A stretch of 64,000 nt of DNA, taken from assembly GCA_031410595.1 (NCBI GenBank), contig JANNZM010000054.1, forward strand, positions 1-64,000. Reading direction: 5' to 3'. The DNA is from JANMCE01 sp031410595. Its GTDB lineage: Bacteria; Actinomycetota; Acidimicrobiia; Acidimicrobiales; Ilumatobacteraceae. The notes under the pieces were generated by a model, which saw only the letters and a list, made by a program, of their open reading frames with translations, ran no database searches and was not told the origin of the DNA. The translations under genes were made by a program, and so were the position numbers. How positions within the stretch are numbered: the stretch's first letter is position 1; the number at the start of each line of letters is the position of its first letter. Of the stretch, positions 24,069 to 32,773 are shown piece by piece.

Positions 24069-26576
24069 CTAGCCGACAGCGACAAGATGTTGCGTCGACA
24101 GCCAGCTTCGGAAGGCATCCGCCTGCATTGGCCGGGCGAACAGATAACCCTGGAGTCCGTCGCAGCCCTGTGCCCGCAGGAGATCAGCCTGCTCCTGGGA
24201 CTCGACACCCTCGGCCACGACGGACAGTCGGAGCGAGTGGGCCATCGCGATAATGGACGCAGTGATGGCGGCGTCGTCGGCACCAATGGCTACCCGGTCA
24301 ACGAAGCTCTTATCGATCTTGACGCAATCAACCGGGAACCGGGTGAGGTAGCTGAAGCTGGAGTAGCCGGTTCCGAAGTCATCGATCTTGATCGTGATAC
24401 CCCGCTCACGCAGGCCGACCAGGACGGGGATGGCATCACGAGAGTTGGCGAGAGCGGTTTCGGTTAGTTCGATCGACAGTCGATCGGGTGGCAGACCACT
24501 GAGCAGGAGAGCGGCATCGACCTGCGCAGCGAGTATGCCGTCGACAAGTTGGGATGCCGAAACGTTGACGGCGACAGGGGGCAGGAGGGAACCAACCGGC
24601 GCCACCCATCCCGCTGCGTCGCAACACGCTTGCTTCAACACGTAGCCACCGAGTTCGACGATCTGTCCGGTCTCTTCTGCCAGCGCAATGAAGTCGGCCG
24701 GGCCGATCGGGCCTCGGGTGGCGTCATTCCAGCGAACGAGTGCCTCGACCGCGCTGGTGATTCCGTCGGTGTCGATGATCGGCTGATAGTGCACCGTCAA
24801 CACGTTGTTCTCGATGGCCTGGGTCAGGTTTTCATGCACGTAGTTGCGCAGGTGTTGGCGCTCTTCCACTTCGGGTGTGAAGACTGCCACGACCGGGCCG
24901 TGCGGGCGGGACTGCCGGGCCGCCTGCGCGGCGAGACGAGCGCGTGACAGCAGACCGTTCGGGCGGTTGCCGTGTTCTGGTGCCAGTGCCACTCCGAACT
25001 GAATGTTCACGCCAACTCGACGGTCGATCAGATCAACCGGGCTGACCAATACCGCATGCAGGCGGGCGAGCACGGCTTTGTAGTTCTGCTCTTGGTCCAC
25101 CAGCGGAAGGATCGCGACCAGATCTTCGCTTCCCAGAGAACCAGCGATGGCTCCGTCGATCTTGCGAAGGAAATCAGAGGCGCGAGCCGACACTTCCTGG
25201 ATCAGCCGCTGACGATCATCGGGCAGCGGAGCGGCGAGTCGGTCATCGTCAATGGTGACCACCACCACAGCGACACGAGCGCAACGCTCCAGGAGATCGC
25301 GAATGCTCCCGGCAATGGCGGTGAGGTCAGGAAGGCCGGTGCGTGGTTCGATGCCCGGGCGACCGGTGTTTCGAAGCTCCACCAAAGACCGACGTGAACG
25401 CTCAAGCTGTAGTTCCTCCATTGCTGCGCCCAGCCGAGCTTGCGACGTGGCCACGTTGCCTTGCAGCTCGGCGTAACTGGCCGTCAACGCTTCGGTTCGC
25501 TGGCGTTCGTCTTCGAAACGACCAGCTACTTCGACGCTGCGAAGACGACGGGCACCGTCCGTTGCCAGCACGCCCATTTGGGCGTCGTACTGCGAACGAG
25601 CCGCATCGAGCGCTCCACCCAGATCGCCCCGCTCAGTGCGGATCTCTGCGAGCTCGCCGAGATACATCACGGTTCGGTACGGATCGCGAAGCCCGTGCAC
25701 CTTGTCGATGGCAACCAGGAGAGCGGCTTCGGCTTCGGGCAGACTGCCGGCATGGCGCAAGACGACCGCGCGGGCATACTCCAACTCCACCGTCACCCGG
25801 GCGTCCGGCGCCGACCCGAGCAGAGAATCGGCGCTGTCGAGTTCGACTGCGGCTAGCTCGTGCCAGCCGCACCGGGCTGCGGCCATGGCTCGCAACATGT
25901 GAATGCTCGGAAGCAGCGACGGTTCCGGGCCGAGCTCGAGCACTCGGGCTCCGAGCTGGAATGCTTCGGCGCTTTGCCTTGCGGTGAGAGCGCTGATGGC
26001 CAGGTTGAGCAACGCCACCCCAGCGGTCTGCTCGTCGCCCATTTGCAGAAAGGCTTCGGCCGCCTGTTCGAAGTGCTGACGGGCAATGAGCGACTGTTCC
26101 GGCCCTGGGAATTCCCCGAGGATCGATGCCATCCGAAGGTCGGCGCGTGCTTCCAGATGGCTGTCGTTGCACGCGCTCGCCAGGCGCTTTGCTCGGCGGG
26201 CCATCACCGCAGCATCCTCCAAGGCTGACTCTTCGTACAAGAGTTTGGCGAGAAGCAGCAGCGCCTCAGCTTCGTTACGTGTATCGCCGAGGTCACCGAG
26301 CTCGGCAATGGCGACGCGCACGGGTGCGTAGACCTCCGACGGCTTGCTGCCGGATGCGAGGGCGGCTTGACTCAGAAGGAGCATCGCTTGGGCGGTGCTC
26401 AGGCGGTCGCCTTCCGTTCTTCCCAATTCGATGATCGAAAGGGCAAGGCGAGCCGACTCTTCCGGCGCAGTCGAAAGCAGTTCCCTCGCAGTGGTAGCCA
26501 GCTCATCGATTCGTCGAATCGAGCCCGTCGGGGACACAGGAGTCGGCACGACTTCGTTCCCAGTTGCTCCCTCCAC
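24069..26576 (-). CDS. TPR-like / degenerate GGDEF / EAL cyclic-di-GMP phosphodiesterase
   Basis: An 835-residue soluble protein. Residues ~20-340 are TPR-like helical repeats (ARRAKRLASACNDSHLEARA, EAFLQMGDEQTAGVALLNLA and similar), followed by a coiled coil near 350-390. A GGDEF-like domain (~405-570) has lost its signature: the active-site position reads GSLGSEDLVAIL, so it is probably not a cyclase. The C-terminal EAL domain keeps the metal and catalytic residues: VEALVRW, AVNVSA, ELTETAL, IDDFGTGYSS, KIDKSF and VAEGVE. It should hydrolyse c-di-GMP, with the TPR part binding a protein or sensing a signal. It has no membrane segment. It is the downstream neighbour of the conservon genes but separated by ~100 bp. 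Confidence 0.9.
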   Translation of the reverse strand: MEGATGNEVVPTPVSPTGSIRRIDELATTARELLSTAPEESARLALSIIELGRTEGDRLSTAQAMLLLSQAALASGSKPSEVYAPVRVAIAELGDLGDTRNEAEALLLLAKLLYEESALEDAAVMARRAKRLASACNDSHLEARADLRMASILGEFPGPEQSLIARQHFEQAAEAFLQMGDEQTAGVALLNLAISALTARQSAEAFQLGARVLELGPEPSLLPSIHMLRAMAAARCGWHELAAVELDSADSLLGSAPDARVTVELEYARAVVLRHAGSLPEAEAALLVAIDKVHGLRDPYRTVMYLGELAEIRTERGDLGGALDAARSQYDAQMGVLATDGARRLRSVEVAGRFEDERQRTEALTASYAELQGNVATSQARLGAAMEELQLERSRRSLVELRNTGRPGIEPRTGLPDLTAIAGSIRDLLERCARVAVVVVTIDDDRLAAPLPDDRQRLIQEVSARASDFLRKIDGAIAGSLGSEDLVAILPLVDQEQNYKAVLARLHAVLVSPVDLIDRRVGVNIQFGVALAPEHGNRPNGLLSRARLAAQAARQSRPHGPVVAVFTPEVEERQHLRNYVHENLTQAIENNVLTVHYQPIIDTDGITSAVEALVRWNDATRGPIGPADFIALAEETGQIVELGGYVLKQACCDAAGWVAPVGSLLPPVAVNVSASQLVDGILAAQVDAALLLSGLPPDRLSIELTETALANSRDAIPVLVGLRERGITIKIDDFGTGYSSFSYLTRFPVDCVKIDKSFVDRVAIGADDAAITASIIAMAHSLRLSVVAEGVESQEQADLLRAQGCDGLQGYLFARPMQADAFRSWLSTQHLVAVG

Positions 26577-26674
26577 TCCCGCATCCTCCGTTCAGGCGTC
26601 AACCGCAATCAGCACTCTTCCATCGGCCACGGAACGGCCGAATCAAGGGCGTCAATGCAATAGCTGAGCCAGCC

Positions 26675-27289
26675 TCACACGCCGCGGCTGGCGCGCTCGT
26701 AGGCGCGCTGCAGGACGTGATCGACGAGCGTGACGAGCGTTCCTTTGACGGCTTCGCGAGAGCGGGCATCCGTGCCAACCAGCGGCACGTCGGGCGCAAT
26801 ATCGAGCGTCTCCCGAATGTCACGTAGGTCGTGCGCGAGCTGTCCGCCAAAGAGGTTGACTGCAGCGACAAACGGCACCTCTCGGCTCTCGAAATAGTCG
26901 AGTGCCGGGAAGCTGTCGTCGAGGCGGCGGGAGTCGATAAGGACGATGGCGCCAAGGGCACCGGCGATCAGATCGTCCCACATGAACCCGAAGCGATCCT
27001 GTCCGGGCGTGCCGAACAGATAGAGCACGATGCGATCATCGATCGCGACCTTGCCGAAGTCCATCGCCACCGTCGTCGTGGTTTTGGTAGTGACCTGGCC
27101 GAGATTGTCCACACCTGCCGACGCCGACGTCATGGCGGCCTCGGTGGTAAGCGGTGTGATGTCGGAAATGGAACCGACGAACGTCGTCTTGCCGACTGCG
27201 AAGCCACCGGCGATGACCAGCTTGATCGGAATCAGTCCGGGTTTTTCGGCCTGAGGAGTCGGCGCGTGATCAGAGAGCACGGATGCCAT
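26675..27289 (-). CDS. Conservon-type small GTPase (CvnD-like)
   Basis: A 204-residue Ras-like ATP/GTP-binding protein. The P-loop is AGGFAVGKTTFVGSISD; the switch II analogue is LFGTPGQDRFGFMWDD; the G4-like site is replaced by AAVNLFGG. This matches the GTPase of Streptomyces conservons (CvnD), which work with a sensor-like kinase, a Roadblock protein and a DUF742 protein in a membrane complex. It overlaps the upstream DUF742 gene by 20 bp. Confidence 0.9.
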   Translation of the reverse strand: MASVLSDHAPTPQAEKPGLIPIKLVIAGGFAVGKTTFVGSISDITPLTTEAAMTSASAGVDNLGQVTTKTTTTVAMDFGKVAIDDRIVLYLFGTPGQDRFGFMWDDLIAGALGAIVLIDSRRLDDSFPALDYFESREVPFVAAVNLFGGQLAHDLRDIRETLDIAPDVPLVGTDARSREAVKGTLVTLVDHVLQRAYERASRGV

Positions 27290-27704
27290 GGGACAGCCTT
27301 TCCAAGAATGCGATATCAGAATGAAGGTTGCGATCAGCGGTATGCGGCTTCAGAAAGCCTTCCTCGATGAGATCGCCGGCAAGGATCTGAATGACGCCGA
27401 TAGGGACACCAACACGAACCGCGACCTCGGCGACCGAGAGTGCTTCGGCCCGACAGGACTCATACACCTTGGCTCGTTCGAACGTGAGCTGGCGGGCTCT
27501 GTCCTGCGATCCGGCAATGATGCTCAGCATCGCCTGGAAGTCCAGCTTTGCGTTCGACTTGGCGCGGCCACCCGTCATGACATATGCCCGAACGCTGTCA
27601 CCTCCCGCTGTGGTTTCCGACAGCGACGTGGAGGTTGAACGGTTCAGAAAGGGCCGGATGAGCGGAAACCCGCCGCCGGGAGGAGACTCTGAATAGTTCG
27701 ACAT
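27270..27704 (-). CDS. DUF742 protein (CvnC-like)
   Basis: A 144-residue protein with the DUF742 pattern: RPFLNRSTSTS-like start, VRAYVMTGGRAKS and LDFQAMLSI, then a winged-helix-like part (AEALSVAEVAVRVGVPIGVI, LAGDLIEEGFLKPH). In conservons this family is the third gene, encoding a putative DNA- or partner-binding adaptor. It starts at 27704, 11 bp after the kinase stop, and overlaps the GTPase, so kinase, DUF742 and GTPase form one operon. Confidence 0.9.
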   Translation of the reverse strand: MSNYSESPPGGGFPLIRPFLNRSTSTSLSETTAGGDSVRAYVMTGGRAKSNAKLDFQAMLSIIAGSQDRARQLTFERAKVYESCRAEALSVAEVAVRVGVPIGVIQILAGDLIEEGFLKPHTADRNLHSDIAFLERLSHGIRAL

Positions 27705-27715
27705 GATTGGTTACG

Positions 27716-30169
27716 TCAGCCGCGCTTCGCTCGGTCGAAACCGCTCTGCAGGCCGGCGAGCGACGAACGCAACGCTGCCGCATCTCGCTCGGGCGCCGGT
27801 GCTCCATCGGTGGGGCCGGTGTCGGGTGTCTGGGCTCCCTTGATGCGCTTACGGAAGCCCGTCTTTGTCATCGGCGCATCAGCCTCTGGCTCGTCGTTGG
27901 AGATGTAGAGCGGATCGTCGGCCGGGTTGGGAAGATCGTCGATACGGTTGTCGACCGCCGGAACGGCCCATGGCGACAGAGCATCAGGGACCGGAGACGA
28001 CTCCTCGAAGCTCACCCGGGACTCGACGGATGCCGAAGTCGGCTCGTAGGCCGGCGCAGGCTCAAACCCGTGGGGCATGTCGTAGGCCGGTGCTGCTTCG
28101 TAGGCCGGTGACGGCTCGTAGGAAGGAGACAGCTCATAGGACGGTGAGGGCTCGTAGGCGGGAGCGTACGACTGAGCCGGCTCGGCCACGGGGAACTGGA
28201 ATGTGCTGTGCGGCGTCTCGTACGGCGATCCGCTCACGGCTTCGTCAAGCTGGTAACCGGTGGGTGCGCTGTCGCTGCGGTAGTCGGCAGCCGTCGACGC
28301 TGCCAGCGGGGCCTCAGATGACAATGCGCTCGCCCACGGGAGCTCGTAACGAACAGCCGTGTCGGCAACCTGGTACTGGGCGAGTGGTTGATCGGCCGCG
28401 AGATCGTACGTCGGCACCGTGACCTCGAAACGATCCGCGTTCGTGGCTGCGTCGGCCGAGGCCAACTCAGCTGCAGCCTGCTGGGCGTTGCGGCGAGCGG
28501 CGCGACGGCCCACCGGTGCGGCGGGCTCAAACGCCGGAGGTGCTTCCTGAACCGGTTCGACGGCCTTGGGCTGGCGGCGGGGCTCATTGGCTTCGTCGAG
28601 CGCTAACAGTTCGTGCGGCAGCAGAATGCCGGCGGTAACGCCCGAGTTCGGAATGTTGTCGTGAATCTGGACCGTAATGTTGAAACGCTCGGCCAGCTTG
28701 GACACCACGTGGTGACCGAGCACGCGTACCGGGGACAGGTCGAACGACAGCGGGTTGTTCAACCGGTAGTTGACATCGACAATTTCCTCGGGGTTCATGC
28801 CCAAACCGCGATCGATGATGGCGATGTGATAGCCGTACTGCGTCATGCGGCCGAGCATCGTCACTCGCGATGTCGGCGGCGAGTACGTAATGGCGTTCTC
28901 GATGAGTTCGGCAAACAGGTGCACCACACTGTGCACGTAGCGACCTCGGACCAAGATGTCTTCCATGTCGGAGTGATCGACGCGCTGGTAGTCATCGACC
29001 TCTGAGAGGGCGCCGCGAATGACGTCGGAGATCTCAACCGGAGCACCCGAGGTGCTCATTGGCTTGTCGCCGGCGAGCACCAGTAACGATTCGGCCTGGC
29101 GGCGCATGCGGGTGGTCAAGGCGTCGAGACGGAACAGGTTCTCCAGGGTGCCGGCGTCACGTTCGTTGCTTTCAAGCTCGGAGATGAGGCCGAGGGTGCG
29201 GAACACCAGGCTTTGGTTGCGGCGTCCGATGGTGATGAGGTTCTCGCCGTAGTTTCGAGCGGCCTGCACCTGCTGTGCTGCCATACCGACGGCCGACGCT
29301 TGCACGGCGTTGAAGGCCGTGGCCAGCTGGCCGACCTCGTCCTTCGAATCGACCGGGAACTTTTCAAGCTCCGGCATCTCATCCTCGGGACCGAGGTTGT
29401 TGATAGCGGCAATGTGGTTCGGTAGGCCGAACTCAGCGACTTCGGAGGCCTTCTTGGTCATGGCCTTCAGCGGCGCACTGATCAGACGAGCGACCACCAT
29501 GCCCAGCAGGAGGATGAGGAGCACCGCCGTTGCCATCGTGCCAATGATGATGCGCTCACGGTTTTTGACCAGGCCGGTAGCCGAGGACTCGAGGCCGTTC
29601 TGCCTGGTCTGGCTGAGTGCCACGAGCTTGGTAACCGCAGCACGATGCGTCTCGAACAGAGAGACGAGCTTCAAGTCCCGGATCTCGTCGGCCTTCTTGA
29701 AGTCGCCGGTGTTGATGGCGTCGAGGAGTTCGCCGTTGACAACGGTAAAGAACGCCACACCGGTCGAGTGGACCTCGTCCAGCTGGATTCGAGTTGGCGT
29801 CATGGCCGATGAGGTGAGGGCCTGCGACCACGTCCGGTAGCGAGCTTCGAAAAGCGCCTCGCTCGACACCAATGCGGAGGTCGCGTCGTTGCGGTGCTTG
29901 ATGTCGGCGTCGGTGGCCGTGCCTTCGGCAACCTGCCTGGACTCGAGCACGAGTTGCAGCACCGCAGCGTAGGCCTCAACGGCGAACTCGGGTGGTGGAA
30001 GAATGTCAGCCACCAGGTCCTTTTCCTGCACGATGTCCTTGTAGGTCGCACCAGTTACCTTGATGGTGTTGAACGTGTTGAAGACCAAGGCGGCCACCAT
30101 GCCAAGCACGATGACGGGAACAAGGAGAACCAAGAACAGCTTCGATTGAATGCGCAGATGCCGGAGCAT
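27716..30169 (-). CDS. Conservon-type sensor kinase-like protein (CvnA-like)
   Basis: An 817-residue membrane protein. A first helix (KLFLVLLVPVIVLGMVAALV) leads into a nitrate/nitrite-sensor-like helical periplasmic domain (~30-230), a second helix (IIIGTMATAVLLILLLGMVV), a HAMP region, and a histidine-kinase ATPase domain with an N-box (HLFAELIENAITYSPP) and DRGLGMNPEE. A classical H-box is not seen, as in CvnA-type kinases. The last ~280 residues are low complexity, with repeated YEPSP-like units. The ATG at 30169 is chosen for its AAGG box; an in-frame start 33 bp upstream is less likely. Confidence 0.9.
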   Translation of the reverse strand: MLRHLRIQSKLFLVLLVPVIVLGMVAALVFNTFNTIKVTGATYKDIVQEKDLVADILPPPEFAVEAYAAVLQLVLESRQVAEGTATDADIKHRNDATSALVSSEALFEARYRTWSQALTSSAMTPTRIQLDEVHSTGVAFFTVVNGELLDAINTGDFKKADEIRDLKLVSLFETHRAAVTKLVALSQTRQNGLESSATGLVKNRERIIIGTMATAVLLILLLGMVVARLISAPLKAMTKKASEVAEFGLPNHIAAINNLGPEDEMPELEKFPVDSKDEVGQLATAFNAVQASAVGMAAQQVQAARNYGENLITIGRRNQSLVFRTLGLISELESNERDAGTLENLFRLDALTTRMRRQAESLLVLAGDKPMSTSGAPVEISDVIRGALSEVDDYQRVDHSDMEDILVRGRYVHSVVHLFAELIENAITYSPPTSRVTMLGRMTQYGYHIAIIDRGLGMNPEEIVDVNYRLNNPLSFDLSPVRVLGHHVVSKLAERFNITVQIHDNIPNSGVTAGILLPHELLALDEANEPRRQPKAVEPVQEAPPAFEPAAPVGRRAARRNAQQAAAELASADAATNADRFEVTVPTYDLAADQPLAQYQVADTAVRYELPWASALSSEAPLAASTAADYRSDSAPTGYQLDEAVSGSPYETPHSTFQFPVAEPAQSYAPAYEPSPSYELSPSYEPSPAYEAAPAYDMPHGFEPAPAYEPTSASVESRVSFEESSPVPDALSPWAVPAVDNRIDDLPNPADDPLYISNDEPEADAPMTKTGFRKRIKGAQTPDTGPTDGAPAPERDAAALRSSLAGLQSGFDRAKRG

Positions 30170-30370
30170 GCCACCTTCTTCACAGGGAACGTCGACCAGC
30201 AACCAGCCGACGGATGAGTTATCTATTCATCGACCTCCGGCCGCCAAGATTCAGCACTTTCGCGAGATTTTGTGTTTTCCTTGCCGATCAGTCCGAGGAT
30301 CCCGCGGACAAAGCCCAGAATTCACCACCCGTTCGGTTCAATGTTGCGGTGATTCCGCCGATAGAACGCG
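30170..30370. promoter_or_regulatory. Divergent region between kinase and Roadblock genes
   Basis: About 200 bp without a supported gene separate the leftward CvnA-like kinase from the rightward Roadblock gene. Because subunits of one presumed complex start on either side, a shared control region is likely. No confident promoter elements were assigned. Confidence 0.4.
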
Positions 30371-30820
30371 GTGAGCGTTACCAACCCCGCACCTACGAAG
30401 CCTGCCCCGTCCGCCGCTGCCAGCAACTTCAATTGGCTGATCGCCAACTTCCTGCAAAAGACGCCCGGTGTCGAGCAGGGAGTCATCGTGTCGTCCGACG
30501 GCATTTTGATGGCCACGGCCAAGTTCGACCTTCTGACCGCAGAACGCGTCGCCGCCATCGTGACCGGCATGCGCAGCCTTGCCGACGGCGCAACCGGCCT
30601 CCTGAGGAAGGGTGTTCTACAGCGGGTCATCATCGAAATGGGTACGGCCTTCCTGCTCGTCGCCGCTATCAGCGACGGCTCTGCCTTCGGTGTGGTGTGC
30701 GACAAGCGTTCCGACCTCGGGTTGATCAGCTACGAGATGACGCTGCTGGTAGATCGAGTGGGCACCCAGCTCACGCCGGACCTCGTAACCGAATTGAAGC
30801 GAGCCTTCGCCAAGGACTGA
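30371..30820 (+). CDS. Roadblock/LC7-domain protein (CvnB-like)
   Basis: A 149-residue Roadblock/LC7 protein: an Ala/Pro-rich start, then NFNWLIANFLQKTPGVEQGV, VSSDGILMATAKFD, VAAIVTGMRSLADGATG, and GTAFLLVAAISDGSAFGVV. In conservons such proteins act as GAP-like or scaffold partners of the small GTPase. Here the gene is on the opposite strand, divergent from the kinase, instead of lying between the kinase and DUF742 genes. The start is a GTG at 30371. Confidence 0.92.
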   Translation: MSVTNPAPTKPAPSAAASNFNWLIANFLQKTPGVEQGVIVSSDGILMATAKFDLLTAERVAAIVTGMRSLADGATGLLRKGVLQRVIIEMGTAFLLVAAISDGSAFGVVCDKRSDLGLISYEMTLLVDRVGTQLTPDLVTELKRAFAKD

Positions 30821-30885
30821 GCCGACCCGAGGTTGCCGTCATCCGGCCGTAGCATGCGCGCTATGAGTCGCCGGGCGGTAGGTCG

Positions 30886-32058
30886 TTGAATCAGCTCGAT
30901 CTCTTCATTGTCATCGGCTTGCTCGCTGCCGCGATATGGGGATGGGCCACCGGTGTAGCAACACAACTGGGCGTCGGCATCGGTACCGTCTTCGGTCTCT
31001 TCGCTGGCGCCACAATCGCGCCGCATACTGCGACACTGGCGTCAAGTGCCGCAGCCAAGCTCACCGTCACCCTGGTCACCGTGCTGACCGTCACCACTCT
31101 GTTCTCGGTTCTCGGGCGGCTCTCCGGTCGACGCTTCGCCCAGTTTCTCCACCGGCGCCGACTCGGCAGTGTCGAGCGCGCTCTGGGAGTAGTCGTGGCG
31201 ACCGCGACCACACTGTTTGCATTCTGGCTGCTGGCGGTTTCGATGGCGTCAACCTCGCTCGGAAGGCTCGGCGAACTCATCCAGGGTTCCGCCATCGTGG
31301 GTCGGCTTGATGCAGTGCTTCCGCCCGTGCCGACCATAACGTCCCGCCTGAGCAGCCTCATCGACCCCGCCGGTTTCACCCGGGTTTTCGCCGGGCTCGA
31401 ACCGCGCTTCAGCGCGCCCGTAGCCGACCCGAACTCGGATGAGGTGACAAGCATCACCACCAGGGTGCGGGCGTCGACGGTGAAGATCGAAGGTGCTGGC
31501 TGCGGTGGGGTACTCGATGGTTCCGGCTTCGTGGCCGGTAAGGACCTCGTTGTCACCAACGCGCACGTCGTGGCCGGCGTGCGTTCCCCCAGCGTGCTCG
31601 ATGCCGCCGGTCGCCATGCTGCCGTCGTGGTGGGCTTTCACCCAGATGTCGACATTGCCGTACTACGCGTGTCGGGACTGGCTGGCGAGCCGCTGACCCT
31701 CACCAAACCTGACGCCGAAAGGGCCGCGACCGGCGCCGTTCTCGGCTATCCGGGTGGAGGGCCTTTCACCTCGGGCCCTGCCGCAGTCCGCACCTCCCTG
31801 CCCGCCGTCGGAAGGGACATCTACGGTCAAGCTCTGGTGACCCGAACCGTCTACGAACTCCAAGCCCGGGTTCGGCCGGGTAACTCCGGCGGGCCTTTCG
31901 TGCTCGCATCCGGGCAGGTCGCCGGCGTCGTCTTCGCCCGATCAGTGTCCGACGACAACATCGGCTACGCATTGGCAGCCAGCGAGGTCACACCCCTCCT
32001 TACCGAAGCGGCCAACCAGACCCGCTCACTGTCCACCGGCGCCTGCGCGAACGATTGA
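30886..32058 (+). CDS. MarP-like membrane serine protease (CvpA domain plus trypsin domain)
   Basis: A 390-residue protein. An N-terminal CvpA-like domain of about four helices (residues 1-125; IVIGLLAAAIWGWATGVATQ) anchors a periplasmic chymotrypsin-like protease. The triad is visible: His227 (VVTNAHVV), Asp256 (HPDVDIAVLR) and Ser334 (RPGNSGGPF). Cys205 or nearby (GAGCGG) and Cys387 near the end may form the disulfide known to stabilise MarP. Mycobacterium tuberculosis MarP keeps internal pH under acid stress by cleaving a peptidoglycan hydrolase. The start is a TTG at 30886 (NQLDLFIV). It lies 65 bp downstream of the Roadblock gene. Its 3' end carries the first copy of a direct repeat. Confidence 0.88.
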   Translation: MNQLDLFIVIGLLAAAIWGWATGVATQLGVGIGTVFGLFAGATIAPHTATLASSAAAKLTVTLVTVLTVTTLFSVLGRLSGRRFAQFLHRRRLGSVERALGVVVATATTLFAFWLLAVSMASTSLGRLGELIQGSAIVGRLDAVLPPVPTITSRLSSLIDPAGFTRVFAGLEPRFSAPVADPNSDEVTSITTRVRASTVKIEGAGCGGVLDGSGFVAGKDLVVTNAHVVAGVRSPSVLDAAGRHAAVVVGFHPDVDIAVLRVSGLAGEPLTLTKPDAERAATGAVLGYPGGGPFTSGPAAVRTSLPAVGRDIYGQALVTRTVYELQARVRPGNSGGPFVLASGQVAGVVFARSVSDDNIGYALAASEVTPLLTEAANQTRSLSTGACAND

Positions 32059-32078
32059 GTCCAAACGTCACGGCGCTT
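32041..32078 (+). repeat. Left copy of a ~38-bp imperfect direct repeat
   Basis: Begins inside the last codons of the MarP-like gene and runs past its stop. The core GAACGATTGAG...AAACGTCACGG is shared with the copy at 33809-33847. About 33 of 38 positions agree, allowing one gap. The two copies enclose exactly three genes. Confidence 0.7.
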
Positions 32079-32170
32079 CGAAGGTAATTATCGTTTCACT
32101 GGTAATTGGGCCCTCCGGGACTCTCCGAATGGGCCTTGCGGCGCAGGGTGTTTGTGTCTAATTTTCTCGT

Positions 32171-32719
32171 ATGCTGGCTAGCGGCGAGCCGGGTACTTCT
32201 AAAGACGACGTCGCCGCGCGTCTTATGGCCGATATGTATCGGTTCTTTGCTACTGAAGTGTGGCGTTATGCGTTCGCACGGACACAGGATTGGGCCGCGG
32301 CCGACGACGTGACCGGCGAAACTTTCGTGACTGCCCTGTGCTGGTTGCGCTCCCATGCCGACGCTCCGAATGACCCGCGATGTTGGCTGATCGGCATTGC
32401 TCGCCACCGAACGATGGACCTTTGGCGGACGCGTGACCGTGAACGGGCGCGGGTCGCCAAGTGCGTCGAACGGGCTTTCTGCGATGCACAACTGGCCGAC
32501 GGTGCCGGTTCTGGTCCGGACAGGACAGGGGACCTCCCCGAGCACTACCGGGAAGTTCTGCGACTCCATTACGTCGACGGCTGGAGCATCACTGACCTAG
32601 CTCTGTCACTAAACCGCTCAGCATCGAGCATTGAGTCATTGCTGGCTCGCGCCCGTCGAGCCCTCCGTCAAAATTTCGCAGACAGCGCGACAGATTTTGC
32701 TCCTGCAGGACGCCTATAG
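32171..32719 (+). CDS. ECF-type RNA polymerase sigma factor
   Basis: A 182-residue sigma-70 family protein with only regions 2 and 4. Region 2 covers MYRFFATEVWRYAFARTQDW to RCWLIGIARHRTMDLWR. Region 4 reads LPEHYREVLRLHYVDGWSIT followed by DLALSLNRSASSIESLLARA. Such factors steer polymerase to stress or envelope promoters. No anti-sigma gene with a recognisable zinc or RskA-like domain is adjacent; the membrane protein two genes on could play a part. The ATG at 32171 lacks an SD, so leaderless translation is possible. A hairpin with a T-run follows the stop. Confidence 0.88.
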   Translation: MLASGEPGTSKDDVAARLMADMYRFFATEVWRYAFARTQDWAAADDVTGETFVTALCWLRSHADAPNDPRCWLIGIARHRTMDLWRTRDRERARVAKCVERAFCDAQLADGAGSGPDRTGDLPEHYREVLRLHYVDGWSITDLALSLNRSASSIESLLARARRALRQNFADSATDFAPAGRL

Positions 32720-32724
32720 GAGTG

Positions 32725-32751
32725 CCGATCCGAACGGCGGGTCGGGCTTTT
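32725..32751 (+). terminator. Hairpin with T-run after the ECF sigma gene
   Basis: Arms CCGATCC (32725-32731) and GGGTCGG (32739-32745), one G-T pair, loop of 7 nt, then GCTTTT. It lies 6 bp after the sigma factor stop and before the SD of the next gene. It could end the sigma transcript or partly attenuate read-through into the secreted protein. Confidence 0.6.
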
Positions 32752-32773
32752 CTGATTGCTTGGGAGGGTAGTC

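Noticed and set aside
28000..28200. Possible CRISPR-like repeats
   Set aside because: The repeats are in-frame codons of the kinase's YEPSP-type tail, with no fixed spacer length and no cas genes nearby.
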